Source: an uncultured Flavobacteriales bacterium
Lineage (GTDB): Bacteria; Bacteroidota; Bacteroidia; Flavobacteriales_E; Vicingaceae
Assembly (NCBI GenBank): GCA_913059105.1
Contig: CAJXRL010000022.1
Location: 1 to 18,369 of the forward strand
DNA: 18,369 nucleotides
Direction: 5' to 3'
The notes beneath the pieces were generated by a model that was not told the DNA's origin, ran no database searches, and was given only the letters and a program-made list of their open reading frames with translations. Made by a program: the position numbers and the translations under genes. Below are positions 8,601 through 15,694 of this stretch, piece after piece. The stretch's first letter is position 1; every line of letters starts with the position of its first letter.

Positions 8601-8786
8601 TCTATCGCCTACGGAATTGGAATTGCCACAGCGTTGACCTTAGTAATGTTGCCGATGTTACTTTCTGTAAGCAATACCGCCAAGGTTTATTTGATGTGGT
8701 TGTGGGAAGGGGAGAAACCAAGTAAAGAGTCAGTAGAGCGAGCAATTAAAGAAATAACCTCAGAAGCAGAAGCAGATGAAATATAG
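5628..8786 (+). CDS. RND-family efflux pump (AcrB/HAE type)
   Basis: This 1052-residue inner-membrane proton-driven exporter has the length and twofold repeat of the family. An N-terminal membrane helix (about 12-30) precedes a large periplasmic loop, a cluster of helices (about 333-545), a second membrane helix, a second loop, and the closing helices after about residue 865. The proton-relay pair is seen in GILVDDGIVIAEN (Asp397, Asp398). In the matching helix of the second half the AcrB Lys940 position appears to be Asn927 (IGIVVNDGLVF), as in other RND subfamilies with V-N-D/N-G motifs. The substrate cannot be deduced; no CzcA metal signature is evident to me, so drugs, bile-like detergents or lipids are more likely than metals. 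Its 3' end overlaps the TolC-like gene by 11 bases. Confidence 0.95.
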   Translation: MKRLITHFIKYPVAGNVIILAFFILGYVGMTNMPSSFFPLQDSKMINITVVYPGASPQEIEEGVVLKIENNLRGLMGIDRFTSSSKENSGSIVVESEKGYDIDVLLADVKNAVDKVPSFPAEMEPPVVAKQETINKAVSMVVAGKSMKLSALKAIARQVETELRTIPGISQVDVSGFPDEEILIAVKEDVLRRYDIGFKDVAQAVSSANLLITGGSVKTKQEEYLIRLRNKSYYAKELENIVVKAFPNGSQVKLMDVAEISDTWSETPNRSYFNGNPSINIDVSTTNQEDLVEASNSTLKFIEEFNVKNQNVTLSVTSNRSITIIQRTELLLKNGVQGVVLVLFFLSLFLRPRLAAWVAFGLPISFLGMFMVVNYLDVTINVLSLFGMIIVIGILVDDGIVIAENIFHHYEKGKTRIQAAIDGTMEVVPAITSAIITTVIAFSTFFFLDGRVGEFFMEVSIVVILTLAFSLLEAFVILPAHIAHSKVLTAGQKTYRFNQWGDKMMNYMRDNIYTPSLTWALKYKPISFAILISLLMITVGAMQGGVIKGTFFPSIASDRVSVKLTMPQGVNPDETDSLISVVEAAAWAVNKEYSEMQAGGDQVIENIIKTVGPGTANASLTLNLLPGEFREVSASEIAGAVFEKVGKFPSAESLVIDGNSNFGGKPVSVSLLGYNIDELKAAKDELKVILSENVLLRDILDNDPQGIKEITLNMNDAAYSLGLTLNGLMSQVRNGFNGLQVQRFQRGEDEIIVWVRYDRAGRSSIKDLEEMRIVTPQGNRIPLKELADYSIERGDISINHLDGKREIKIEADLKNPKESASDIVEEIKTEVMPVLIAKYPSISALYEGQNREAAKVQDSAKSVLPIILLLIYIVIAFTFRSYSQPLLLIVMVPFAFIGVGWGHYIHDFPVNILSMLGIIALIGIVVNDGLVFIAKFNGYLKEGLDYDAAILKAGTSRFRAIFLTSITTIAGLSPLIFETSRQAQFLIPMAISIAYGIGIATALTLVMLPMLLSVSNTAKVYLMWLWEGEKPSKESVERAIKEITSEAEADEI

Positions 8787-10077
8787 CATATTAACTACAC
8801 TCGTGTTTTTGTTCCTTTTCGGGAATTTGAAAGCACAAAATAAATTGTCCTTCGAGCAGGCTTTAGCGTTGACCTTGGAGAACAATTATGATATTTTGAT
8901 GGCTCAAGTAAATGAAGAAATTGCTGAGAATTCGGCGAGTAAAGCCAACAATGGATTTTTACCAACCGTAACCGCCAACGGAGGATACAATTGGACGTAC
9001 AATACAGGAGAGAATGAATTGATAACAGAAACCAGAACTTTCGACCCGAACAACTCTTACAATTACAATGCAAGTGCAACGGTAAATTATACCTTGTTTG
9101 ATGGTCAAGGAAGAAAGTTCAGATACCTACAAGCCAAAGGAAGTCATCAGTTAAGTGAATTGCAATTGCAGTTGACCATTCAAAATACGGTGTTAGAATT
9201 GAGCCGAATTTATCACGAAGTGGCTCGGTTAGAAGAAAGTGTTATCGCACAGAAAAATGCGCTAGATATTTCTAAAGAGCGAAAGAAAAGAGCTGAATAT
9301 GCGTATGATTATGGGCAGGCAAAACAATTGGATGTGTTAAATGCAAAAGTTGATTTAAATTCAGATAGCATTGCTTTAATGACTGGAATTCAAGAGTTGG
9401 AAAACTTAAAACGCAACTTGAATTTTATTATGGGCCAAAAAATTGAGCAGGACATCCAGCTGGATACCGTTGTTGGAACGTATGAATTGTTTGTTGAGTT
9501 GGAAGTGTTAATGGCAGCAGAACAAAACAACATACAACTGCGCTTGGCTGAAAACAATAAGAATTTAAGTGAATATGCGATTGGTTCTTCAAAATCGAAT
9601 TGGATGCCAACTGTAGGAGCAAACGCTGGTTATAATTATCGTGGTCAGGAAGACCCTAACGGAGCTTTTTTAATTGGGTCTCAAAATTACGGGCCACAGG
9701 CTGGTTTCTCCTTGAGTTGGAACTTGTTTAACGGCAGTACAAACACCCAAGTAAAAAATGCAAAGTTGGGTTTGAAAAACAGTCAAATTGAACAACAATC
9801 TTTGGAGCAAAATATAAAATCTCAAGGAATGAATGCTTTTGCAACCTATCGCAATTTGTTGTTTGTTTTGAAAGCCCAAAAAGACAATGTTGCTACAGCT
9901 GAAGATAATTTCAAACGAAGCGAAGAATCATTCAAACTAGGACAGATTAGTTCAGTAGAATTTCGACAAGCGCAATTGAACTTATTAAACGCTGAACAAG
10001 CGGTAAGTAAAGCCAAGTACGATGCTAAGAATGCAGAATATCAGCTATTGGCAGTAATGGGTGCTTTGGTGAAGTAA
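8776..10077 (+). CDS. TolC-family outer-membrane efflux channel
   Basis: A 433-residue protein with a clear signal peptide (residues 1-20, cleaving after GNLKA). Two outer-membrane-efflux repeats follow: LSFEQALALTLENNYDILMA near the N-terminus, with beta-strand region YNYNASATVNYTLFDG, and a matching half with YGPQAGFSLSWNLFNG around residue 310. Long alpha-helical stretches lie between them. TolC-type trimers form the channel through the outer membrane that the adaptor docks to. The start lies inside the pump gene, overlapping by 11 bases in another frame, so translational coupling is likely. It closes the operon, which is followed by a 174-nt gap. No lipobox Cys is present, so it is not a lipoprotein of the OprM kind. 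Confidence 0.93.
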   Translation: MKYSILTTLVFLFLFGNLKAQNKLSFEQALALTLENNYDILMAQVNEEIAENSASKANNGFLPTVTANGGYNWTYNTGENELITETRTFDPNNSYNYNASATVNYTLFDGQGRKFRYLQAKGSHQLSELQLQLTIQNTVLELSRIYHEVARLEESVIAQKNALDISKERKKRAEYAYDYGQAKQLDVLNAKVDLNSDSIALMTGIQELENLKRNLNFIMGQKIEQDIQLDTVVGTYELFVELEVLMAAEQNNIQLRLAENNKNLSEYAIGSSKSNWMPTVGANAGYNYRGQEDPNGAFLIGSQNYGPQAGFSLSWNLFNGSTNTQVKNAKLGLKNSQIEQQSLEQNIKSQGMNAFATYRNLLFVLKAQKDNVATAEDNFKRSEESFKLGQISSVEFRQAQLNLLNAEQAVSKAKYDAKNAEYQLLAVMGALVK

Positions 10078-10106
10078 ACTTCAACTAAGCTATCAAGGGT
10101 GCTCTA

Positions 10107-10128
10107 CTGAATCTCATTGAATATTCAG
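10107..10128. terminator. Weak hairpin after the efflux operon
   Basis: CTGAAT (10107-10112) and ATTCAG (10123-10128) can pair around a 10-nt loop, 30 bases after the TolC-family stop. There is no U-run directly after it and the stem is short, so a terminator role is only tentative. Confidence 0.2.
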
Positions 10129-10216
10129 CCTAGGTCTTCTTTCTAAAAACCGCATCTAAGAAACATGACGAATGTCATTTTAAGCTAGTCTCAAAATTTT
10201 TAATATTGGATAGAGC

Positions 10217-10229
10217 GAATTCAGAATTC
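10217..10229. promoter_or_regulatory. Short near-perfect palindrome upstream of the GCS2-CBS gene
   Basis: GAATTC (10217-10222) and GAATTC (10224-10229) flank a single A, giving a 13-bp palindrome that is also a direct repeat. It lies 23-35 bases before the GCS2-CBS start, where an operator would act. I found no good promoter match beside it, so its role is unproven. Confidence 0.25.
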
Positions 10230-10251
10230 CTTTATCTAATTATTAACTATC

Positions 10252-12120
10252 ATGGGAGATCACAGCGTTAATCCAACCTCAAACAAATCGGAGCACAATA
10301 GCTTCATCAAACATTTGCTTGATGATATAGAAGCTTTGCAGTACATGCTCGATCATAATATGATGGAGGATGATATTAGAAGAATCGGTTCTGAGCAAGA
10401 GTTTTGCCTGATGAACCAGAATTTTAGGCCTTCGGATAAAGCAGAGTTGATATTAAAGAAAATTAATGATCCTCACTTTACAACTGAGTTGGCCAAGTAC
10501 AATTTGGAAATAAATCTGGACCCATTTGAATTAACCGGAGATTGTTTTACTCAAGTAGAAAACCAACTGTCAACACTCTTATCAAAAGCTGGGGAAGTAG
10601 CAAAATTAGAAGATGTTAAGCTTTTATTGACAGGCATATTACCCACCATTACTAAACACGAATTGGCGTTTAATTACATGACCCCAAATCCTAGATACTG
10701 GGCGCTAAATAACATGATGCGCTCTTTAAGAGGAAGCGATTTTGAATTGAAAATTCGAGGAGTAGATGAGTTGAGTATAAAACACGATTCGGTGCTTTTT
10801 GAAGCTTGCAATACTAGTTTTCAAATTCATTTGCAAATCCCTTCGCACGATTTTGTAGCGAGTCACAATTGGGCTCAAGCCATATCCGGCCCTGTATTGG
10901 GCATTTGTACCAATTCGCCGCTTTTATTAGGAAGGGAACTATGGTGTGAGACAAGAATCGCCTTGTTCCAGCAAAGCATCGATTTGCGCTCATCCTCTCA
11001 TTCCTTGAAAGATCAACGGCCGAGAGTGACATTTGGAACGGAATGGCTTACAGGTTCTGTGGTTGACATTTTTAAAAATGACATTGCCAATTATAAAGTA
11101 ATTTTAGGAAAGGCCATTCAAAAAAACTCAATAGATGAACTGCAAAAAGGGAACATTCCAAAACTAGAAGCGCTAACAACAAATAATAGCACCATTTACC
11201 GTTGGAATCGACCTTGTTATGGAGTAGGTGGAGGCAAGCCCCATTTACGAATTGAGAATCGATACATTCCCTCAGGCCCAACCCAAATTGATGAGCTAGC
11301 CAACTTTGCTTTTTGGATAGGTTTGATGATGGGACGACCGTCAAACTGTGATGATTTGCCTGCTGTAATGGACTTTAGAGAAGTGAAAGCAAACTTTATT
11401 AAAAGTGCTAGAACCGGTAAAGAGTCTGTGTTGAGATGGTTTGGAAAACGAATTGCGGTGAAGGATTTGGTATTGCAAGAGCTGTTACCGATAGCTGAAG
11501 AAGGACTAAAAAAATGCAAAATAGATCAAGCGGATATAAGCAGACTGCTAAACATTATTGAGAAAAGAACCAAAGGGCAAACCGGTTCTCAATGGACGGT
11601 AGATAATTACCGCAGATTAAAAGACGAGTTGAAGCCAGACGATTCCTTATTGATTTTAACCAAGACCATGTATGAGAATCAAAATGAGAACAAACCGGTG
11701 CACAATTGGGAAGATATAGTGGTGAAATCCAATGTGAATAAACATGCCAAATTTGTACATCACATCATGTCACGTCAACTGTTTACGGTAAATGAAAATG
11801 ACCCAGCAGAGTTGGCCGTTAAAGTAATGGAGTGGAAGGGAATTCACCACATTCCTGTGGAGAATGAAAAAAGAGAGATTGCTGGTATTTTAACCTGGAC
11901 GCACATGAAACGCTTCAATGCCCAAAATCAATCGAAAGAAGATTACACAGTCAAAGACATCATGGAAAAAAACATATTGTTTGCTAGCCCAACGATGGAA
12001 ATTAAAGCCGCTATAGTACTGATGAAAAAACACGAAGTGGGTTGCTTGCCAGTTATAAGCGACGATCATTTAATCGGAATAATAACCATTCCAGATCTTA
12101 TTCCTTTTGAGCATGATTAA
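10252..12120 (+). CDS. Glutamate-cysteine-ligase-like (GCS2) enzyme fused to two CBS domains
   Basis: This 622-residue fusion has a GCS2-type carboxylate-amine ligase fold at about 40-400. Key motifs are IGSEQEF (45-51, acidic metal/ATP site), NLEINLDPFEL (84-94), SFQIHLQIP (189-197) and HLRIENRYIPSGPTQIDEL (331-349). A helical linker follows, then two CBS domains at about 500-555 (VHHIMSRQLFTV, GIHHIPV, REIAGILTW) and 565-620 (YTVKDIMEKNILFASP, EVGCLPV, HLIGIITIPDL). GCS2 enzymes use ATP to join the carboxylate of glutamate or a similar acid to an amine. CBS pairs sense adenine nucleotides, so activity may follow cellular energy state. The protein lacks a signal peptide and is cytoplasmic. 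Its stop overlaps the start of the AstE/AspA-like gene by 8 bases, so the two are probably co-translated. True glutathione synthesis is not implied; the substrates are unknown. Confidence 0.85.
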   Translation: MGDHSVNPTSNKSEHNSFIKHLLDDIEALQYMLDHNMMEDDIRRIGSEQEFCLMNQNFRPSDKAELILKKINDPHFTTELAKYNLEINLDPFELTGDCFTQVENQLSTLLSKAGEVAKLEDVKLLLTGILPTITKHELAFNYMTPNPRYWALNNMMRSLRGSDFELKIRGVDELSIKHDSVLFEACNTSFQIHLQIPSHDFVASHNWAQAISGPVLGICTNSPLLLGRELWCETRIALFQQSIDLRSSSHSLKDQRPRVTFGTEWLTGSVVDIFKNDIANYKVILGKAIQKNSIDELQKGNIPKLEALTTNNSTIYRWNRPCYGVGGGKPHLRIENRYIPSGPTQIDELANFAFWIGLMMGRPSNCDDLPAVMDFREVKANFIKSARTGKESVLRWFGKRIAVKDLVLQELLPIAEEGLKKCKIDQADISRLLNIIEKRTKGQTGSQWTVDNYRRLKDELKPDDSLLILTKTMYENQNENKPVHNWEDIVVKSNVNKHAKFVHHIMSRQLFTVNENDPAELAVKVMEWKGIHHIPVENEKREIAGILTWTHMKRFNAQNQSKEDYTVKDIMEKNILFASPTMEIKAAIVLMKKHEVGCLPVISDDHLIGIITIPDLIPFEHD

Positions 12121-13324
12121 AGTGCATAATAAGGCCACAAATCAAACTGTTGAGGTGGATCGATACATTGGCAGAATAAAGGGAGCCGACAAGGGGGCAA
12201 GCATCATTTTCTTGGCAGGAATTCATGGCAACGAACCTTCGGGAGTGTTTGCGCTGCTGCAAGTTTTGGCAGAACTTCGAGAAACTGAGACCAAGATAAA
12301 GGGCAACATATATGCGATTGCCGGAAACCTTTGGGCGCTGGAACGGGGCAAACGATATGACAAGAAAGATTTAAACCGCCTTTGGACAGCTTCTAGATTG
12401 AAAAAAATGGCAAAGAATGAATTGCCGTTAGAAGATGAAGACTCTGCTCAGCAAATAGAAATTCAAAGAGAGCTAGACCTTATTTTAAGCGCCGATGAGG
12501 GACCTTTTTACTTTATGGACCTGCACACAACTTCAAGCCAAACGGCACCTTTTTTAACGGTAAATGATAGCTTATTGAACAGGAAGTTCACGCAGCAGTT
12601 TCCTTGTGCTTCCATTTTAGGAATAGAGGAGTATTTGACAGGGCCTTTATTGAGTTACATCAACGAACTTGGTTTTGTTTCTTTTGGATTTGAAGGCGGG
12701 CAGCATGACGACCCAGCTGCCATAGAAAATCATATTGCTTTTATCTATTTATCATTGGTTTATGTAGGAATTATTAGCGTAAGCGATGTGAATTATTATG
12801 CGCATTTTGAGAAACTCAAGAAAGCTGGAGCAAAGACCTTGGGCATTTACGAGATCTATTATCGCTTTGCCATAAAAGCTGGCGATCCCTTTAAAATGGA
12901 ACCCGGCTACGAGAACTTTAAGTTGATTAGAAAAGGGGAACGATTAGCAACTAGCAATGGGAAAGAGGTAATTGCAGACCACGATTCACGAGTTTTTATG
13001 CCCTTGTACCAAAACCAAGGCGATGATGGTTTTTTTGCGATTCGCCCCATTCCTAGATTTGCGTTAAAGCTGTCAGAGTTATTTAGAAATTGGAAATTTG
13101 ACCGTTTACTGCCACTGCTGCCGGGGGTTAAATGGGCAAGCTCTAAAAGGGATGCATTGCTATTAGATAAAAAGATTGCAAAATTTATGGCCAAAGACGT
13201 CATGCACCTGATGGGATATCGATCCAGACTGTTCGACAAGGATTACATTTTGGTGAAAAGCAGAGAAGCAGCCTCAAAGCAAGAGCAGTACAAAAATGAG
13301 CAGTGGTTCACTACGCCTTTTTAA
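12113..13324 (+). CDS. AstE/AspA-family zinc-dependent deacylase (M14-like)
   Basis: This 403-residue cytoplasmic hydrolase is related to succinylglutamate desuccinylase and aspartoacylase. Numbered from ATG 12113, the zinc ligands are His38 and Glu41 in AGIHGNEPSG and His138 in MDLHTTSS. Substrate-binding DLNR lies at 86-89 and the catalytic Glu194 in GFEGGQHDD. Known members hydrolyse N-acyl amino acids. About 160 further residues form a beta-rich C-terminal part. I chose ATG 12113, which overlaps the upstream stop (ATGATTAA); an in-frame TTG at 12107 is less likely. No astABCD arginine-catabolism genes are near, so AstE function is doubtful. Pairing with an amide-forming GCS2 enzyme suggests it cleaves or edits a related amide-linked metabolite or peptide. 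Confidence 0.87.
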   Translation: MIKVHNKATNQTVEVDRYIGRIKGADKGASIIFLAGIHGNEPSGVFALLQVLAELRETETKIKGNIYAIAGNLWALERGKRYDKKDLNRLWTASRLKKMAKNELPLEDEDSAQQIEIQRELDLILSADEGPFYFMDLHTTSSQTAPFLTVNDSLLNRKFTQQFPCASILGIEEYLTGPLLSYINELGFVSFGFEGGQHDDPAAIENHIAFIYLSLVYVGIISVSDVNYYAHFEKLKKAGAKTLGIYEIYYRFAIKAGDPFKMEPGYENFKLIRKGERLATSNGKEVIADHDSRVFMPLYQNQGDDGFFAIRPIPRFALKLSELFRNWKFDRLLPLLPGVKWASSKRDALLLDKKIAKFMAKDVMHLMGYRSRLFDKDYILVKSREAASKQEQYKNEQWFTTPF

Positions 13325-13437
13325 AACTACTAATACTATCAGATTTGAGCTTCTGGAACAACTATTATAGGGCAGTTGAAATGGTTCAGTTCGTATCTTT
13401 ACCTCAACCTTATAGCTATTGCATTAAATGTATAGTT

Positions 13438-14016
13438 CTATTTTTTGGATTCTAATTTTCGTTCTTGAGTAAGACTCCCCTTTGAGTCTAAACGAATAAT
13501 AAATGATTGAATACCTTTGGTTACTTTGAAACGATAAACTGTTCCAGGCCATCCTGTAGCCTCAATTCTTTCCTTGTTTATAGAACATTTCCAAGTGGCA
13601 TATTTTGTTTTATTGAGCAATTCCACAATCATTGGAGGCAATGCTTTTAGTAGGGTTCTTGTTTCATACCAGTAACCATATTGGTTGTAAATAGCCCTGC
13701 TGACCTCTCCCGGGTTTTTTGTAAAAATTACTTCATAGTAATTCGCTTGTTGGTAACTGTAAGTGGCTTCTGTTCGCGAACCGTACCAGTCATTATACCA
13801 TCCATCACCGAAATCATTGTACCAATAACTTATGTGTGTTGCATGCCAAGAATGCTCTAGTATATTTGGATATTGCCAATTAAAGCTAAGAGCCACCACT
13901 TTAGGAATGGAACTTTCATTTACGTTATTTGGAAGGGTGTTTTGTGCAGCAACATGATAATTAGCAACCACTAATAATAGCAAAAGAAACCGTTTAATAA
14001 TTTCCATTTTTTTCAA
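13438..14016 (-). CDS. Secreted aromatic-rich protein, possibly PepSY-like
   Basis: A 192-residue protein with an N-terminal signal peptide (basic start MKKMEIIKR, then a Leu/Val core, cleaving near HVAAQN at 22-26). It is therefore probably periplasmic. Residues 62-98 are strikingly rich in Tyr and Trp (HISYWYNDFGDGWYNDWYG, then TYSYQQANYYEVIF). The C-terminal half (KATWKCS-like strand, GTVYRFKV, FIIRLDSKGSL) resembles the PepSY-like, beta-lactamase-inhibitor-like proteins of Bacteroidota (DUF2874 type), as judged by eye only. ATG 14007 (fourth residue) is an alternative start. A promoter candidate sits just upstream. Its function is unknown. It is convergent with the AstE/AspA-like gene and starts the minus-strand accessory region. 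Confidence 0.7.
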   Translation of the reverse strand: MKKMEIIKRFLLLLLVVANYHVAAQNTLPNNVNESSIPKVVALSFNWQYPNILEHSWHATHISYWYNDFGDGWYNDWYGSRTEATYSYQQANYYEVIFTKNPGEVSRAIYNQYGYWYETRTLLKALPPMIVELLNKTKYATWKCSINKERIEATGWPGTVYRFKVTKGIQSFIIRLDSKGSLTQERKLESKK

Positions 14017-14032
14017 TTTATATTGATTTATC

Positions 14033-14060
14033 TAAACTTAACATTGAAGATATTATTCAA
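14033..14060 (-). promoter_or_regulatory. Candidate promoter of the secreted-protein gene
   Basis: On the minus strand TTG (14060-14058), 17 nt, then TAAGTTTA (14040-14033) matches the Bacteroidota pattern with one -7 mismatch. It would start transcription about 10 nt before the start codon at 14016. This is pattern evidence only. Confidence 0.38.
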
Positions 14061-14129
14061 CTTTTAAAAAAAGGTAGTAATCTGGATAACGTTCTCATTT
14101 TATACAATTCATTTCTTCTTCTTAACGAG

Positions 14130-14334
14130 ACCATTTTACTTCTAGAATTTCAAAAAATGGCAATTTAATTTATTTCCAATTCCAAAAAATAATAAAATAA
14201 GGGTATCCTTTGTTTGGCACTTTCACGAGTCCTTTTAGAAAGATTTCCAGTCATTACTTATTCAGCATTACGAATATAAATGATGTCTCTATTTACTAAT
14301 GCCATTTTTGAATAAACAATTAGCTCAAAATGGT
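14130..14334. repeat. ~205-bp segment with imperfect terminal inverted repeats (MITE-like)
   Basis: The left end (14130-14162) and the reverse complement of the right end (14334-14300) share the same plan: ACCATTTT, then 14 or 17 variable bases ending TTC, then five or six A and TGGCA. Each end can also fold on itself through CCATTTT / AAAATGG. There is no reading frame inside and no clear target-site duplication. It could be a non-autonomous transposable element or a pair of related hairpins. Confidence 0.4.
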
Positions 14335-14340
14335 AGAATC
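14178..14340. repeat. Duplicated segment, copy A
   Basis: It is related in direct orientation to 15494-15668. Both begin AATTCCAAAAAA and share ACTTTCAC (14219-14226 and 15532-15539). The last 70 bases (14271-14340 versus 15599-15668) align without gaps at 58/70 identity. Copy B is 12 bases longer in the middle. The conserved part includes a stem-loop at 14302-14333 with nine base pairs, and copy B keeps nine pairs although the bulge has moved. Confidence 0.7.
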
Positions 14341-14482
14341 GCTATATTCATTGGTTATTTACCGTAAATCGATGTAATAAGTAAAAAAATGGATGGTCTA
14401 AAATAAGATTCTACTTCGTCTTAAATAAGTAGAGCGGTTAAATTATTTCAAAATATAAGCTCTTAGCATTTCAATGTAACGA

Positions 14483-15481
14483 CTAGTTTTTAAAGTGTCG
14501 AGGTAATGTACCAAACCTATTTTTAAATACTTTAGAGAAGTAACTACTACTAGTTATTCCCACCAAATGGCAGACTTCTGATACATTCAAATCAGTTGTA
14601 ATGAACAAATGTTTAGCGTGACCCATTCGAAGGTTTGAAATATAGCGCCCTACAGAGCTTCCATAAAGATATTTTACCCCCATTTGCAATTTTTTTGGGC
14701 TTATTCCAAACTCTTTACTCAATTTAAGAATCGTGATATTGGTTTCGAAATTTTTGACTACGTAGGATCCTAAAGTCGTTATTTTAGATAGCTCAGCCTT
14801 ACTTAGGTTGGATTTAGGGCCAGATTCTGCGATATCAATTCTATACGCATGAATCTGTGAAGCCAACATATTAAAAACAGCACCTTCAGCAAGAAGCCCT
14901 CCTACTAAGTCAACATCATTGTTCTCACATAGAATTGAAGCGAACTTTTCTGTTTCGGTATCAATCCCTCCAAGATGTCTATAATCGCAATGTGAAGGAA
15001 TTTCTGAGAATACCTTTTCAATTTTTTTAAATAGCCTTTTTGCATTCCGTATATCAAGATTTTCGAATAAACTTATGTCCAATATAATCACCGCTATTTT
15101 TAGCTCAACATTTGCAGGAAAAACAATTTGTACAGAAGTATCTGGACTTCTTCTTACGATCATGTTCTGGTTCTGAAGTATCTTGGTGAATTTTTCCTGC
15201 TCACCAAACCGATGAAGGTAATGCCCTTTTACATTATAGGAAAAATAATAGGGCCTTTTCTCGGGTATTCCCAAGTCAACCTTAAATTCTGATAAAAAAG
15301 TAATATTATAAACCCAAACTGTCAACCCTCGGAAGATACGATATGAACTGATAAACCCTTTTGCTTTGTGGTTATCCATGGTAATCGTTGCAGCATCGTT
15401 ACCCTCATCTAGCTCTGCGTTGAAGTGCGCAGCCATTTCTCGCATATTATTTACAGCTTTATCTAAAACTAAGGTTTTCAT
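14483..15481 (-). CDS. AraC-family transcriptional regulator
   Basis: This 332-residue regulator has a C-terminal AraC/XylS DNA-binding domain with two helix-turn-helix units, at about 252-275 (ILKLSKEFGISPKKLQMGVKY) and 299-322 (NVSEVCHLVGITSSSYFSKVF). It ends with the typical FKNRFGTLPRHF. The first 230 residues match no sensor domain I recognise; they lack a signal peptide or membrane span and may bind a ligand or a protein partner. The start is an ATG whose upstream 200 bases are copy B of the duplicated segment, with a perfect 9-bp palindrome 64-96 bases upstream. No obvious target gene adjoins it; the secreted-protein gene, which has copy A upstream, is the best local guess. A gene truncated at its 5' flank suggests this gene arrived by rearrangement. 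Confidence 0.9.
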   Translation of the reverse strand: MKTLVLDKAVNNMREMAAHFNAELDEGNDAATITMDNHKAKGFISSYRIFRGLTVWVYNITFLSEFKVDLGIPEKRPYYFSYNVKGHYLHRFGEQEKFTKILQNQNMIVRRSPDTSVQIVFPANVELKIAVIILDISLFENLDIRNAKRLFKKIEKVFSEIPSHCDYRHLGGIDTETEKFASILCENNDVDLVGGLLAEGAVFNMLASQIHAYRIDIAESGPKSNLSKAELSKITTLGSYVVKNFETNITILKLSKEFGISPKKLQMGVKYLYGSSVGRYISNLRMGHAKHLFITTDLNVSEVCHLVGITSSSYFSKVFKNRFGTLPRHFKN

Positions 15482-15493
15482 TTCTTGTTTTTG

Positions 15494-15668
15494 AATTCCA
15501 AAAAAGTTAACAGAGGAATTGTTTGTCTAATACTTTCACAATTCTTGTTAGAAGTAAAATTATATAATTTCTAACAAAACGCTCTTAAATTAACATAGCG
15601 AATTTAAATCTTGTCTCATTTTAGTGATGCCGTTTTTGAATAAATAATTAGCTCAAAAAGGTAATATC
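15494..15668. repeat. Duplicated segment, copy B (upstream of the AraC gene)
   Basis: This is the partner of 14178-14340. The ungapped core is 15599-15668, and its stem-loop lies at 15630-15661. It begins only 13 bases upstream of the AraC start codon, so it carries that gene's promoter region. Its far end lies about 26 bases from the premature end of the GNAT gene. The inverted-repeat end found left of copy A (14130-14162) is not present here. Confidence 0.7.
15545..15577. promoter_or_regulatory. Perfect 9-bp inverted repeat upstream of the AraC gene
   Basis: TTGTTAGAA (15545-15553) and TTCTAACAA (15569-15577) are exact reverse complements around a 15-nt AT-rich spacer. The site lies 64-96 bases upstream of the AraC start and only one degenerate half is seen in copy A. 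It could be an autoregulatory operator or a structural recombination site. Confidence 0.4.
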
Positions 15669-15694
15669 ATTAAATTCAATTGATATTATTTATA

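Larger units (their letters stand above)
14017..14482. other. 466-nt intergenic region between the AraC gene and the secreted-protein gene
   Basis: I see no convincing gene here. From left to right it holds the promoter candidate of the secreted-protein gene (14033-14060), a segment bounded by imperfect inverted repeats (14130-14334), and copy A of the duplicated segment (14178-14340). A further 140 AT-rich bases lead to the AraC stop, with nothing I can name in them. Confidence 0.6.

Noticed and set aside
10252..12120. Annotation as authentic glutathione biosynthesis gshA
   Set aside because: Only the GCS2 fold is supported; the CBS fusion and lack of a glutathione synthase neighbour argue against naming it gshA.
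13376..13404. Plus-strand promoter-like TTG ... TATCTTTA after the AstE/AspA-like gene
   Set aside because: Spacing is only 15 nt and it would read antisense into the secreted-protein gene; no plus-strand gene follows.
14341..14482. Possible missing 3' part of the GNAT gene downstream of the AraC gene
   Set aside because: Minus-strand translations show no GNAT C-terminal motif and soon hit stops.
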